The notes beneath the pieces are model-generated. The model had not been told where the DNA came from and made no database searches. It saw nothing but the letters and a program-made list of their open reading frames with translations. DNA of 64,000 bases from Duffyella gerundensis. GTDB lineage: Bacteria > Pseudomonadota > Gammaproteobacteria > Enterobacterales > Enterobacteriaceae. This document shows, piece by piece, positions 21,668 to 30,078 of the stretch; the stretch's first letter is position 1, and each line of letters starts with the position of its first letter. The DNA lies in assembly GCF_001517405.1 (NCBI RefSeq), contig NZ_LN907827.1, forward strand, positions 3,506,915-3,570,914. The letters run 5' to 3'. The translations under genes were made by a program, and so were the position numbers.

Positions 21668-22211
21668 CAAAAAAATCGCGAAAAATGTTCTTTCGCTTGT
21701 TTTTTGTGCATTTATCCGCAAAACGACCTGCGAACGCTATTTTATTGGGCAAAAATCCAACGAATTTGTCATTTCCCTTCGCTTCATAAGCAATAAGTTT
21801 AGTGCCCGTCAGACTCGTTTTTCGTCTGCAAGCAGATAAACAAAGCTTTTATCTTCTTTTTCACACGAGCAGACTGCCATTTTTGCCTCGTACCTGTGGC
21901 CGCAACCTCCATTTATCCACACATGGATTTTGTTTTCCGCTGTTGCGCTGTGTATCTATATAGGAAGGGCAAAAGCCGCTGAGCAGTACACAAGAGCCGT
22001 TCATCGCCTCAAAGATATTGAAACCGAATAACCGCAGGCAATGCTGCTGGAGTTTGATCATTTTCCTTCTTTTTCTCGTTACAGTGGTGTTAACCTCCTG
22101 CCCATTGTTTTTTTCGTTTATCTCAAATCGGCTGGAAATACGTGTTCTTCTGCGTACAATTTCCGAACGTAGCAGATGAGCCAATCAATATTTGCTGGCA
22201 GAAGCGTGCTT
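21668..22211. other. Divergent non-coding region between thrU and coaA
   Basis: About 540 bp without a convincing gene. The left third is AT-rich and would hold Fis/UP sequences for the tRNA promoter. The right end must hold the coaA promoter; TACAAT at about 22156 is a possible -10 but has no good -35. Open frames here are short and lack ribosome sites. Confidence 0.5.
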
Positions 22212-23162
22212 ATGAGCCAAATTAATAATTCGCTTACCACTCCTTACCTGCTGTTCGACAGAAAGCAGTGGGCAGCGCTGCGCAACTCCGTTCCAATGAC
22301 GTTAACAGAAGATGAAATTGCTCGTCTTAAAGGGATTAATGAAGATTTGTCGCTGGAAGAAGTAGCGGAAATTTATCTGCCGTTATCGCGCCTGCTCAAT
22401 TTCTATATTAGTTCCAACCTGCGTCGCCAGCGGGCGCTGGAGCAGTTTCTTGGTACCGATGGCCAAAAGATCCCCTATATCATCAGTATCGCTGGCAGCG
22501 TCGCCGTCGGCAAAAGCACCACGGCACGTGTTTTACAGGCACTGTTGAGCCGCTGGCCTGAGCATCGCCGCGTTGAATTGATTACCACCGATGGCTTTCT
22601 GCACCCTAACGCGGTGTTAAAAGAACGCGGTCTGATGAAGAAAAAGGGCTTTCCGCTCTCTTATGACATGCATCGTCTGGTCAATTTTGTTTCCGACCTT
22701 AAATCGGGTGCTCCTCAGGTCACCGCTCCTGTTTATTCTCACCTGACTTATGATGTCATTCCCGATGGCGACAAAGTGGTAGTTCAGCCTGATATTTTGA
22801 TTCTGGAAGGGCTGAACGTGCTGCAGAGCGGCATGGATTACCCGCACGATCCGCATCATGTCTTTGTCTCTGACTTCGTCGACTTCTCTATCTATGTCGA
22901 TGCGCCGGAGGCGATGCTGGAAAAGTGGTACATCAACCGCTTTCTCAAATTCCGTCAGGGCGCGTTTACCGATCCCGACTCCTACTTTCACCACTATGCT
23001 CAGTTGTCAGAGGAGCAGGCGATTGATGTGGCAACCAGCCTGTGGAAAGAGATTAACTGGCTTAACCTGCGTGAAAATATTCTGCCCACTCGCGAACGCG
23101 CCAGCTTGATCATGACCAAAAGCGCTAATCATGCGGTGGATTTGGTCAGGCTACGAAAGTAG
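22212..23162 (+). CDS. coaA: Pantothenate kinase (type I) CoaA
   Basis: CoaA phosphorylates pantothenate, the first and rate-limiting step of coenzyme A synthesis, and is inhibited by CoA. The start at 22212 gives 316 aa, exactly the E. coli length, with [17 protein letters not shown]. An in-frame ATG at 22176 would add 12 residues with no E. coli counterpart. The P-loop GSVAVGKS is at 95-102. It is convergent with birA, and a shared terminator follows. Confidence 0.96.
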   Translation: MSQINNSLTTPYLLFDRKQWAALRNSVPMTLTEDEIARLKGINEDLSLEEVAEIYLPLSRLLNFYISSNLRRQRALEQFLGTDGQKIPYIISIAGSVAVGKSTTARVLQALLSRWPEHRRVELITTDGFLHPNAVLKERGLMKKKGFPLSYDMHRLVNFVSDLKSGAPQVTAPVYSHLTYDVIPDGDKVVVQPDILILEGLNVLQSGMDYPHDPHHVFVSDFVDFSIYVDAPEAMLEKWYINRFLKFRQGAFTDPDSYFHHYAQLSEEQAIDVATSLWKEINWLNLRENILPTRERASLIMTKSANHAVDLVRLRK

Positions 23163-23167
23163 CCGCA

Positions 23168-23199
23168 TAAAAAAAGCCTGCGAGAAGCAGGCTTTTTTA
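23168..23199. terminator. Bidirectional terminator between coaA and birA
   Basis: The stem GCCTGC (23176-23181) and GCAGGC (23187-23192) is flanked by a run of A on the left and TTTTTT on the right. It serves both convergent genes. Confidence 0.92.
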
Positions 23200-24159
23200 T
23201 TATTGAGGTCGCAATGAGATTTCGCCGCCCATCCAGGATTTGATTTCTCCCTCCTGCTCCAGCAACAACCCACCCTGTTTATCAACACCCCGAGCTATCC
23301 CATAGACTTCCCGATCGCCCATGATCAATTTCACCGGCCGATCAATAAAGTTATCCAGCGCAGCCCATCGACCGATAAAGGGCACCAGCCCCTCCTGCTC
23401 GAAGAGCGCTAATGCTTCGCGCAGACTGTTGATGAGCGTTGCCGCCAGTTCATTGCGATTAATCGCAATGCCAGCTTCCTGCAGATTAATCCATCCCTGA
23501 TTAATTTGTGCCGCATCAGCAGAGCGCATTGCCAGATTGATGCCGGCACCCATAACAATCTGCGCAGCATCGCCAGTTTTACCCGTAAGCTCAACCAGGA
23601 TGCCCGCCAGCTTCCGGTCCTTAAGATAGAGATCGTTGGGCCATTTGACTCTGACATCCGGCGCACCCAGCGCCTGTAACACTTCAGCCATGATAATGCC
23701 GATGACCAAACTGAGTCCCATCGCCGCCGCCGGGCCCTGCTCTAATCGCCAATACATCGACATATATAAGTTGGCGCCAAAAGGTGAGAACCATTGCCGC
23801 CCGCGCCTTCCGCGCCCGGCCTGTTGATATTCAGCAATACAGGCATCACCCGACTGCAACTCACTCAGACGATCCAGCAGATATTGATTCGTTGAATCAA
23901 TAACAGGAATGATCGCCAGGTTAGGCTGATGAAGACGGGCAAGAATGGCCGCTTCATCTAATAGCTGGATTGGACCTGGCAGGCTATAACCCTTGCCGGT
24001 TACCGTGTAAACATCCAGCCCCCAGCTTTTCAACGTTTGCATATGCTTGTTGATCGCTGCACGGCTCATGCCCAAGGCTTCGCCCAATTGCTCACCAGAA
24101 TGAAACTCACCGTCAGCAAGCGCAGCAACCAGCTTTAAAGGAATAGTGTGGTCCTTCAT
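23200..24159 (-). CDS. birA: Biotin ligase and biotin-operon repressor BirA
   Basis: BirA attaches biotin to the AccB carrier protein and, as biotinoyl-AMP-bound dimer, represses the bio operon. It has 319 aa (321 in E. coli). The N-terminal winged helix is at about residues 20-45 ([19 protein letters not shown]). The biotinoyl-AMP loop GRGRRG is at 115-120, KWPNDLYL is present, and a C-terminal SH3-like domain is seen. Its ATG overlaps the murB stop by 4 nt. Confidence 0.98.
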   Translation of the reverse strand: MKDHTIPLKLVAALADGEFHSGEQLGEALGMSRAAINKHMQTLKSWGLDVYTVTGKGYSLPGPIQLLDEAAILARLHQPNLAIIPVIDSTNQYLLDRLSELQSGDACIAEYQQAGRGRRGRQWFSPFGANLYMSMYWRLEQGPAAAMGLSLVIGIIMAEVLQALGAPDVRVKWPNDLYLKDRKLAGILVELTGKTGDAAQIVMGAGINLAMRSADAAQINQGWINLQEAGIAINRNELAATLINSLREALALFEQEGLVPFIGRWAALDNFIDRPVKLIMGDREVYGIARGVDKQGGLLLEQEGEIKSWMGGEISLRPQ

Positions 24160-25196
24160 GAAATCACCTCAACCGCATTACGTTCGCCGCCGGCGCCGAT
24201 AAATCGGACTTCAGGCTCCAGCCAGACAGAAAATTTTTCCCCGACACGTTCGCGTACGGTTTTCGCCAGCGCCACGATATCCTGAGCCGTTGCCTGATGC
24301 TGATTAATCAATACCAGTGCCTGCTGGCGATGCACTGCGGCACCGCCAATCTGAAACCCTTTCAGTTCGCACTGTTCAATCAGCCAGCCCGCGGCCAGCT
24401 TCATTGTCCCTTCCGGCTGTGGATAAACAGGCGCATGAGGATAGGCACGCTGAATCTCTGCTGCCTGCTCGGCCGTGACAACAGGATTTTTAAAAAAGCT
24501 TCCTGCATTACCGGTTACATTGGGATCGGGCAATTTACTGCTCCGCATCTGGCATACGCTATCGAAGATTTGCTGCGGCGTAACGTTGTCAGCATCCAGG
24601 CGGGTCAAATCGCCATAGGTCATCACCGGCGTCCAGGCTTTCGACAGCACAAAGCCTACTGCAACGATGGCGTAGCCCTGTTGATAATGGTGCTTGAAGA
24701 TGCTGTCACGATAGCCAAATTGACAACCTTCGGCAGACAAACGCTCTTGCGTTCCCGATGCCAGATGCAGTACATCGACATACTCACAAATCTGCCGAAG
24801 CTCAACGCCGTAAGCACCAATATTTTGAATCGGTGCGGATCCAACGCAGCCAGGAATCATGGCGAGATTTTCCAGTCCTGGAATCCCTTTTTTCAGCGCG
24901 TACTCAACCAACTGATGCCAGTTTTCACCTGCACCAACATGCAGATGCCAGGCATGTTCCTTTTCTGTTATCTCAATACCCTTAATACGATTGATAATGA
25001 CTTGTCCGGCAAAGTCCTCCAGGAAAAGCACATTACTGCCCTCGCCTAACAGCAATACAGGCTCCTGTCGGCGCTGACTTGCCTGCCACAGATGCGCCAG
25101 CATTTCGCTATTGTCGGCAACGTTAACTGATGCTGCATTTACATCAATATGAAAGGTATTCCAGGATACTAAAGAGGTAGGAGAAAGAGACATCAT
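24156..25196 (-). CDS. murB: UDP-N-acetylenolpyruvoylglucosamine reductase MurB
   Basis: MurB is the FAD enzyme that reduces enolpyruvyl-UDP-GlcNAc to UDP-MurNAc in peptidoglycan synthesis. It has 346 aa (342 in E. coli). Visible motifs are the FAD-binding [26 protein letters not shown], the catalytic serine loop [10 protein letters not shown], and the C-terminal LEPEVRFIG glutamate. In E. coli the 5S gene of rrnB lies directly upstream of murB; here 18 kb of pilus genes intervene. Confidence 0.98.
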   Translation of the reverse strand: MMSLSPTSLVSWNTFHIDVNAASVNVADNSEMLAHLWQASQRRQEPVLLLGEGSNVLFLEDFAGQVIINRIKGIEITEKEHAWHLHVGAGENWHQLVEYALKKGIPGLENLAMIPGCVGSAPIQNIGAYGVELRQICEYVDVLHLASGTQERLSAEGCQFGYRDSIFKHHYQQGYAIVAVGFVLSKAWTPVMTYGDLTRLDADNVTPQQIFDSVCQMRSSKLPDPNVTGNAGSFFKNPVVTAEQAAEIQRAYPHAPVYPQPEGTMKLAAGWLIEQCELKGFQIGGAAVHRQQALVLINQHQATAQDIVALAKTVRERVGEKFSVWLEPEVRFIGAGGERNAVEVIS

Positions 25197-25744
25197 AACG
25201 CCCTGACTGACTGAATTATCTGCCTCGTAGTGTACCCGATCCCTGTCATAGCGGGCAGGAGATTTTGCCGCTGCGTTCCGCGGTCAATGAGTCATACGGG
25301 AACAATACTTGTCGCTCATCGTGAGGAAAAACCAGGCAATAAAGACACTGCGCTGATGATTAAAAGACAGGTCTCAAATAATATTCAAGAACGTTCTTAG
25401 TGAAATGATAGCAAGTAATAATTAAAAAATATCAAACACAATAAATTGATTTCATATAATGACGATTAAGCCGATAACAGCGCATAAAATGCTTTAACTT
25501 GCTGATTTTTTTAATCAACATCGAACTAATGAGATATCTTTCGACGAAATCATAACGTATATTCCTCCATAAACCTGCCCAGGATAAAAATCGAAAAGAC
25601 ACGTGATCATCTAATGAACAATATACAAAATTGGCATACTAAAATTCATTAATAAAATATCTTATTATTTCTTAATTATCTATTATTGGCTTTCTATTAC
25701 TGTTCTCATCTTGCTCAAAATTTTGCATTGGTAAGCTAAAGAGC
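25197..25744. other. AT-rich non-coding left edge of the pilus island
   Basis: About 550 bp with no supported gene. The first 90 bp next to murB are moderately GC-rich and should contain the murB promoter, not clearly recognised. From about 25370 the sequence becomes strongly AT-rich with many A/T tracts, the kind of DNA often bound by H-NS. No integrase, att-like repeat or IS end was seen at this boundary. Confidence 0.5.
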
Positions 25745-25774
25745 TTTAATGAGGTTTAATGAGATGCAATGAAA
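25745..25774 (+). promoter_or_regulatory. Three phased 10-bp direct repeats upstream of the pilus regulator
   Basis: Two perfect TTTAATGAG copies begin at 25745 and 25755. A third, related copy (TGCAATGAAA, 7 of 10 matches) begins at 25765. The 10-bp period places them on one face of the helix, the usual layout of sites for OmpR/PhoB-type winged-helix proteins. They end 11 bp before a TATAAT. The regulator gene that follows encodes such a winged helix, so these are candidate autoregulatory sites. Confidence 0.55.
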
Positions 25775-25785
25775 AACAGCATAAT

Positions 25786-25825
25786 TATAATGTGCACATA
25801 GCTACTCGATACGTCTTGCTATGAT
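25786..25825 (+). promoter_or_regulatory. Candidate promoters of the pilus regulator gene
   Basis: TATAAT at 25786-25791 has the phased repeats where a -35 would be, suggesting an activator-dependent promoter. A second candidate, TGCTATGAT at 25817-25825, is an extended -10 element. Either would give a 5' leader of roughly 50-90 nt before the ATG at 25884. Confidence 0.4.
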
Positions 25826-25883
25826 CACTAAATCAAAACAGGACTAAAACGTGCAACGTATCAGTAATTATTAAGGAAACGTT

Positions 25884-26453
25884 ATGGCAAATGGATCCGA
25901 ACACAATGAATTAATCTTCTTTCTTGATAACGGCGTACAGTTTCTCCCGGAGAAACGGTTTTTGATCAGCCTGTCAGGGCACGTGGTCAACCTGTCGGAA
26001 AACAGTTACCGGTTTCTAATCCTTCTGTTGGATGGAGAGAATGACAAACAAAAAATCATCAACCAGATTTGGCACGAGCAACGTGGTGTCGTCAGTGACA
26101 GCAGTTATTACGGACAAATATATGCCCTACGTAAAGCATTTGAGTTGGTAGGTTTGTCAGGCGCGTTGATTAAAACGATTCCTCGTCGGGGAGTGAAATA
26201 TACCGGAAAGGTCACCGTTAAGCCGCTTGCAGTGAAGGAAGAACAACATCCGGTAATGGCTGTTGAACATGAGGAAGTATCGTTACCAGCGGAACATGAA
26301 GCTACGTCAATGGCAAGCATCAAAGCAGTGCCCAAAAAACCGGCTAAAAGTCGCTTTGATCATTTTATTTCAATCATGGCGATATTAGCCGTCTGTTGGC
26401 TAACGACACTTACAGTATTGGTTGTGAAATACATCATGCAGATTGATAAATAA
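25884..26453 (+). CDS. ToxR/CadC-like membrane-anchored winged-helix regulator
   Basis: The 189 aa have an N-terminal OmpR/PhoB-type DNA-binding winged helix at about residues 22-110 (VVNLSENSYRFLILLL, YYGQIYALRKAFE, and the wing IKTIPRRGVKY). A linker at 111-157 follows, then one membrane segment at about 161-182 (FISIMAILAVCWLTTLTVLV). Only some seven residues (YIMQIDK) would reach the periplasm, so the usual sensing domain of ToxR or CadC is missing. Together with its place directly upstream of flp and the Tad genes, this suggests a pilus activator. A good ribosome site (AAGGAAA) precedes the ATG. The specific family name is not known to me. Confidence 0.8.
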   Translation: MANGSEHNELIFFLDNGVQFLPEKRFLISLSGHVVNLSENSYRFLILLLDGENDKQKIINQIWHEQRGVVSDSSYYGQIYALRKAFELVGLSGALIKTIPRRGVKYTGKVTVKPLAVKEEQHPVMAVEHEEVSLPAEHEATSMASIKAVPKKPAKSRFDHFISIMAILAVCWLTTLTVLVVKYIMQIDK

Positions 26454-26479
26454 CAATGAAAAATAAAAAATAATATAAT
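26454..26479 (+). promoter_or_regulatory. Candidate flp promoter
   Basis: CAATGAAAAA at 26454-26463 is followed by TATAAT at 26474-26479. The same decamer stands 19 bp (instead of 20) before the TATAAT upstream of the regulator gene. No -35 consensus is present. The shared layout suggests common control of the regulator and the pilin gene. Confidence 0.4.
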
Positions 26480-26599
26480 CTCTCCAGGGACAGCGTAGAC
26501 AATATTTCGTTAAATGCTCATGTCCTCTGCTAACAGGTGAAGGCAGTCGGCACTATGATGTCCAACAAAAGGACAGGCGGAAAATTAAGGAGAAAGAAA

Positions 26600-26830
26600 A
26601 TGCAAGATATTATTAACCGTGGTTATATTTTTACTCTGATGAACTTACGTGCATTGACACGTGATAAACGTGGCGTAACAGCAATTGAATATGCACTTAT
26701 CGGTGTTGCAATTGCTACTCTGCTAAGTCTGGTATTAGGTACTCAAAGTACGGGGTTACTGGGCGAACTGAAGAACGCATTTGATACAATCGGCAGTGCT
26801 ATTAGAAATATAAGTCAAAAGGCACCATAA
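26600..26830 (+). CDS. flp: Flp-family type IVb pilin
   Basis: This is the main structural subunit of the Tad pilus. I chose ATG 26600, giving 76 aa, because AAGGAG stands 9 nt before it; a longer in-frame start at 26537 lacks one. The prepilin peptidase site is G25/V26 in DKRGVTAIEYALIG, with Glu at mature position +5 and Tyr at +6, the Flp hallmark. The mature pilin would have 51 aa: a hydrophobic helix and a short C-terminal tail. Many Tad loci carry two flp genes; only one is seen here. An attenuating terminator follows. Confidence 0.95.
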   Translation: MQDIINRGYIFTLMNLRALTRDKRGVTAIEYALIGVAIATLLSLVLGTQSTGLLGELKNAFDTIGSAIRNISQKAP

Positions 26831-26868
26831 GCTGGGCTGCGCTGCTTAGAAAATCATTACGAGCACTC

Positions 26869-26918
26869 TGCTGTAAAAGCTCATCCTTTGGGTTTTTACA
26901 GCTTTTATAAATTTTTTT
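26869..26918 (+). terminator. Terminator/attenuator between flp and tadV
   Basis: Arms GCTGTAAAA (26870-26878) and TTTTACAGC (26894-26902) are followed by TTTTATAAATTTTTTT. The 100-bp gap after flp contains nothing else. Partial termination here would let the pilin be made in excess over the assembly machine. Confidence 0.75.
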
Positions 26919-26930
26919 AAGAGCAGTAAC

Positions 26931-27368
26931 ATGGACTGGTGGATTAAGCTGGATTTTTTCTTCGTTTCACTCTTACTGCTGTATATAGCATGGAAAGATA
27001 TCACAACACGCATCATCAGCCATTTCAGCCTGTTGATGTTGATTTCATTGTTTATTCCACTTTTTATCATGCAGGAGAAAATGCCTAACATCGCCGCGGC
27101 TTTTATTGTTTTTATCCTGTGCTTTATTCTTTTTATGTTTCATACCATGGGTGGTGGCGATGTAAAACTGCTAACGATATTGTCTTTAGCCTTTTTCAAT
27201 TCTTTCTTGCTCACATTTTTGATAACTACACTTTTATTTGGCGGTGTTATTGCCATTGTCGGACTGATTGCATTTCGCAGAAGTACGCTGGATCACGGCG
27301 TGCCTTATGCTGTCGCTATGTCGCTGGCCTTTATTTTAATTTATCCAACCACGATTGCAGTACAGTAA
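26931..27368 (+). CDS. tadV: Prepilin peptidase TadV (CpaA-like, family A24)
   Basis: This inner-membrane aspartic protease trims the leader from Flp and probably from the TadE and TadF pseudopilins. It has 145 aa with about five hydrophobic segments. The two catalytic aspartates are D23 (AWKDITTR) and D77 in the GxGD motif MGGGDVKLL. It lacks the N-terminal methyltransferase domain of PilD, which is normal for TadV. The gene is visibly AT-richer than the later Tad genes. Confidence 0.93.
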   Translation: MDWWIKLDFFFVSLLLLYIAWKDITTRIISHFSLLMLISLFIPLFIMQEKMPNIAAAFIVFILCFILFMFHTMGGGDVKLLTILSLAFFNSFLLTFLITTLLFGGVIAIVGLIAFRRSTLDHGVPYAVAMSLAFILIYPTTIAVQ

Positions 27369-27380
27369 CGAGGATCGGTC

Positions 27381-28205
27381 ATGAATCACAGAATGCTTTT
27401 TTTTACCTCACTGATTGTTATTGCCGTTGGAATAACCGGTATTTTCTTACAGAAAAAAGGAAGCTCACTGCCTTCTGCTGAAAAATTGAACACCTCAAGT
27501 GATAAACGTTCAATATTTATTGCTGAGGCTACGCGCGACCTGAATCATTATGAAATATTAAACGCATCCGGATATCGCCTGCGGGAGATTGAGATCGATA
27601 AAGATGCGCAAGACATTCGTGAACTACCCTTAAATAACAGCGGAAGACTTAATGGTTCTCTGGTGCGTAATAATATAGCTAAAGGCAGTGCTATCATTCC
27701 TGAAATGATAGAATCACCAGAAAGTAAAACCTTTATACAGAATAGTCTGAAGCAAAGTGAATTCCCTTACGCTGTCCATCTCAGCACAGATGATTCTTAT
27801 CTACTCTCAACGCTTAATATTGGTGAGAAAGTTTCTTTATTTTTAAGAATAGAAGAGGACAACACGGCTAAGACCATTAACTTTAAATTGGGTAACGAAG
27901 ACAGCAGTACCACAAAAGAGAATAAACGTTACGTTATCAGTAAGCTGATGGACTCCGTCGATGTTATCAATATTAAACAGTATAAGCGTTCAGAAAACCC
28001 ATCACTCAATGATAATGCACCTATCGGTGAGGTGCTGCTTCGCTTGTCGTTACCACAATTAACCAAACTCAAGGTAGTGGAGAAATCAGGTGAACTGCTT
28101 ATTTTTCCTTCACAGGGTAATGATGAGAATTTGAATAAAAAGATAACGCTGTCCGAAGTCTTACCGCAGTTTCATGCGGTTCGGGAATTAAGGGGTAATA
28201 AGTGA
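27381..28205 (+). CDS. rcpC: Flp pilus assembly protein RcpC (CpaB-like)
   Basis: The 274 aa have an N-terminal membrane anchor (residues 5-23), a SAF-like beta domain at about 45-110, and a C-terminal RcpC domain ending near VLPQFHAVREL. CpaB/RcpC proteins act in the periplasm with the secretin RcpA. The identification rests on domain layout and on its position between tadV and rcpA. Its stop overlaps the GTG start of rcpA by 4 nt. Confidence 0.88.
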   Translation: MNHRMLFFTSLIVIAVGITGIFLQKKGSSLPSAEKLNTSSDKRSIFIAEATRDLNHYEILNASGYRLREIEIDKDAQDIRELPLNNSGRLNGSLVRNNIAKGSAIIPEMIESPESKTFIQNSLKQSEFPYAVHLSTDDSYLLSTLNIGEKVSLFLRIEEDNTAKTINFKLGNEDSSTTKENKRYVISKLMDSVDVINIKQYKRSENPSLNDNAPIGEVLLRLSLPQLTKLKVVEKSGELLIFPSQGNDENLNKKITLSEVLPQFHAVRELRGNK

Positions 28206-29593
28206 AACGTCATTGTGTCATGGCACCATTCGCAGAATTGCTTTCTGTATCAGGTCGTATTTTTTTTCTGGCCACCAGCATACTGCTTTCTCAAACGGCT
28301 ATTGCGCAGGAGCTTTATATGGAACCTGGCGATTCCCATATGTTTCAGACCGCAGAACGTATAGCCACGGTGTTTATCACCTCTCCACGCGTTGCTGATT
28401 ACGAAGTCATTGGTGAAAAAAGCTTGCTTGTCTACGCCCAGGAAAATGGCCGTACCGATTTGAACGTGCTTGATCAGGCCAGTGAGCAACTGTTGCGCGT
28501 CACCTTAGTGGTAGATCCGATGCTCGGAGCGGTACAAAAACGTATTGGTGAGGTGGCGCCCGACAGTCGGGTCACGATTCAAAAGTTAGGCAAAACTTAT
28601 GTATTAAGCGGTACAGCAGCCACGGAGGACGATCGCGACAAAATTTATCAAATTGTCGGAGAAGGCGTTGGCGCGCAACGTATCGTGAATAAAAAGCAGG
28701 TAGCTGATGTAGCCGCAGACGCTGGCGGCGGCGGTAACGACAGCTCAAGCTGGCTGGATGAGGTGGTGTATCAGGACGTCATCAATAAGCTGAAACTGCC
28801 GGTAACCAACCAAATCAACGTGAAGCTTTCCGTGGTTGAGGTCACTAAAAGCTTTACCGACAACGTCGGAATTGACTGGGGCACCATTGGTAGCGCTAAC
28901 GGCAGCCTCACGCCGGGCGCATTTCGCTTTGTAAAATTCAGCGCCGACACGCTTAGCAGCATGGTGCAGGCAATTCGCAACGACACCGTAGCTCGTGTGC
29001 TGGCTGAGCCTAATCTTTCGGTGATTTCCGGCGAAACGGCTGAGTTTTTAGTAGGTGGCGAGGTGCCGATCGTTTTCAGCTCGGTCAGCGGTACATCAGT
29101 GCAGTACAAAGAATTCGGCATAAAACTCAATGTGGGTGCGCGGGTAAGCGACAGCCAGCGTATCCGCGTGACGCTTGGACATGAAGTGAGCAGCGTTGAT
29201 GGCGCTTACAACATAGATGCCGCACAGTCTTTTCCCGCGTTTCAAACGCGACGAGCCAAAACCACCGTTGAGCTGGCTGACGGCGAAAGCTTTTTACTGG
29301 GCGGTTTGCTGAGCCAAAACGAACGTGAAGCGCTTTCTCGCCTGCCTTTCATCGGTGATATTCCACTACTTGGTGCACTGTTTCGTCATGCTCAAACCGA
29401 GCGTTCACACAGCGAGCTGATCGTCGTCGCTACGGTCAACCTGGTCAAGCCCGTGACGGCCCGACAAATCACCCTGCCCGATTTCCAGCGTACCTCAACG
29501 CTTGCCCGTTTTCTGAACGTCGACGGCATTAGCGATCGCCGTAACCGCCAGCTGGCTGAGCAATTTGTCGAACAAGGAGGGTTTATAAAATGA
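28202..29593 (+). CDS. rcpA: Tad secretin RcpA (CpaC-like outer-membrane channel)
   Basis: This is the outer-membrane secretin through which the Flp pilus exits. It has 463 aa from a GTG start, with a signal peptide ending near ATSILLSQTAIAQ. A pilus/secretin N-domain follows (about 40-100), then a BON-like segment (TVLSGTA-type, YVLSGTAATEDDRDKI) and the secretin core with VPIVFSSVSGTSVQYKEFGI. The C-terminal block ETTVELADGESFLLGGLLS-like (KTTVELADGESFLLGGLLS) is typical. The gene is coupled to its neighbours by 4-nt overlaps on both sides. Confidence 0.93.
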   Translation: MKRHCVMAPFAELLSVSGRIFFLATSILLSQTAIAQELYMEPGDSHMFQTAERIATVFITSPRVADYEVIGEKSLLVYAQENGRTDLNVLDQASEQLLRVTLVVDPMLGAVQKRIGEVAPDSRVTIQKLGKTYVLSGTAATEDDRDKIYQIVGEGVGAQRIVNKKQVADVAADAGGGGNDSSSWLDEVVYQDVINKLKLPVTNQINVKLSVVEVTKSFTDNVGIDWGTIGSANGSLTPGAFRFVKFSADTLSSMVQAIRNDTVARVLAEPNLSVISGETAEFLVGGEVPIVFSSVSGTSVQYKEFGIKLNVGARVSDSQRIRVTLGHEVSSVDGAYNIDAAQSFPAFQTRRAKTTVELADGESFLLGGLLSQNEREALSRLPFIGDIPLLGALFRHAQTERSHSELIVVATVNLVKPVTARQITLPDFQRTSTLARFLNVDGISDRRNRQLAEQFVEQGGFIK

Positions 29594-30066
29594 GATGCGC
29601 TTACGTCTGCCTGTTATTTCCACTCTGGATAACAGCCACCAACCCCCATGCCGCCAGCGATCTGCCGCACATCAGCGAACAGTTTGTCAGCGTATTTGAG
29701 AGCAGTGAAACCGCGCGCGAAGCCGCACTGAACAACGTACTGGACATAACCGGCGACAACTTCAACGGACAAATTCGCCTGCTCTGGTCAGATCCGGCAT
29801 TCACTCAGGAAGCAGAAATCTTACGCCAGCGCCTGATTGCGCGCGGCCTGTCGCCCGAGCGCATCAGGTTGCAACTGGAACGCGGCATCTTTCGCTCTCA
29901 GCCGCTTGCCGGTATTGAAATACAAATTGAACGTATTCAACTGCGCCTGCCCGAATGCACCTATGCCACGCAGAACTGGCGTTTTGATGCAAGTGATGAC
30001 CCAGGTTGCGCGCTGAACAATGCGCTGAGCTCATCGTTGGTTAATCCTGAAAAATATTTTTTCTGA
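29590..30066 (+). CDS. rcpB: Tad outer-membrane assembly protein RcpB (CpaD-like)
   Basis: This 158-aa exported protein has a signal peptide (residues 1-22) and a C-terminal CpaD-like block (NWRFDASDDPGCALNNALSS, then LVNPEKYF). Two cysteines, in LPECTY and DPGCA, could form a disulfide. CpaD relatives are often lipoproteins, but I see no lipobox here. RcpB is thought to gate or stabilise the RcpA channel. The assignment depends on this block and on synteny with the Aggregatibacter order rcpC-rcpA-rcpB. Confidence 0.8.
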   Translation: MRCAYVCLLFPLWITATNPHAASDLPHISEQFVSVFESSETAREAALNNVLDITGDNFNGQIRLLWSDPAFTQEAEILRQRLIARGLSPERIRLQLERGIFRSQPLAGIEIQIERIQLRLPECTYATQNWRFDASDDPGCALNNALSSSLVNPEKYFF

Positions 30067-30078
30067 GGTGCGAGTCAG

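Noticed and set aside
22176..22211. A longer CoaA start adding 12 residues
   Set aside because: The extension is not present in the E. coli enzyme; the 22212 start gives exactly 316 aa.
26444..26479. TTGATA at about 26442 as a -35 for the flp TATAAT
   Set aside because: The spacing is about 25 bp, too long for a sigma-70 promoter.
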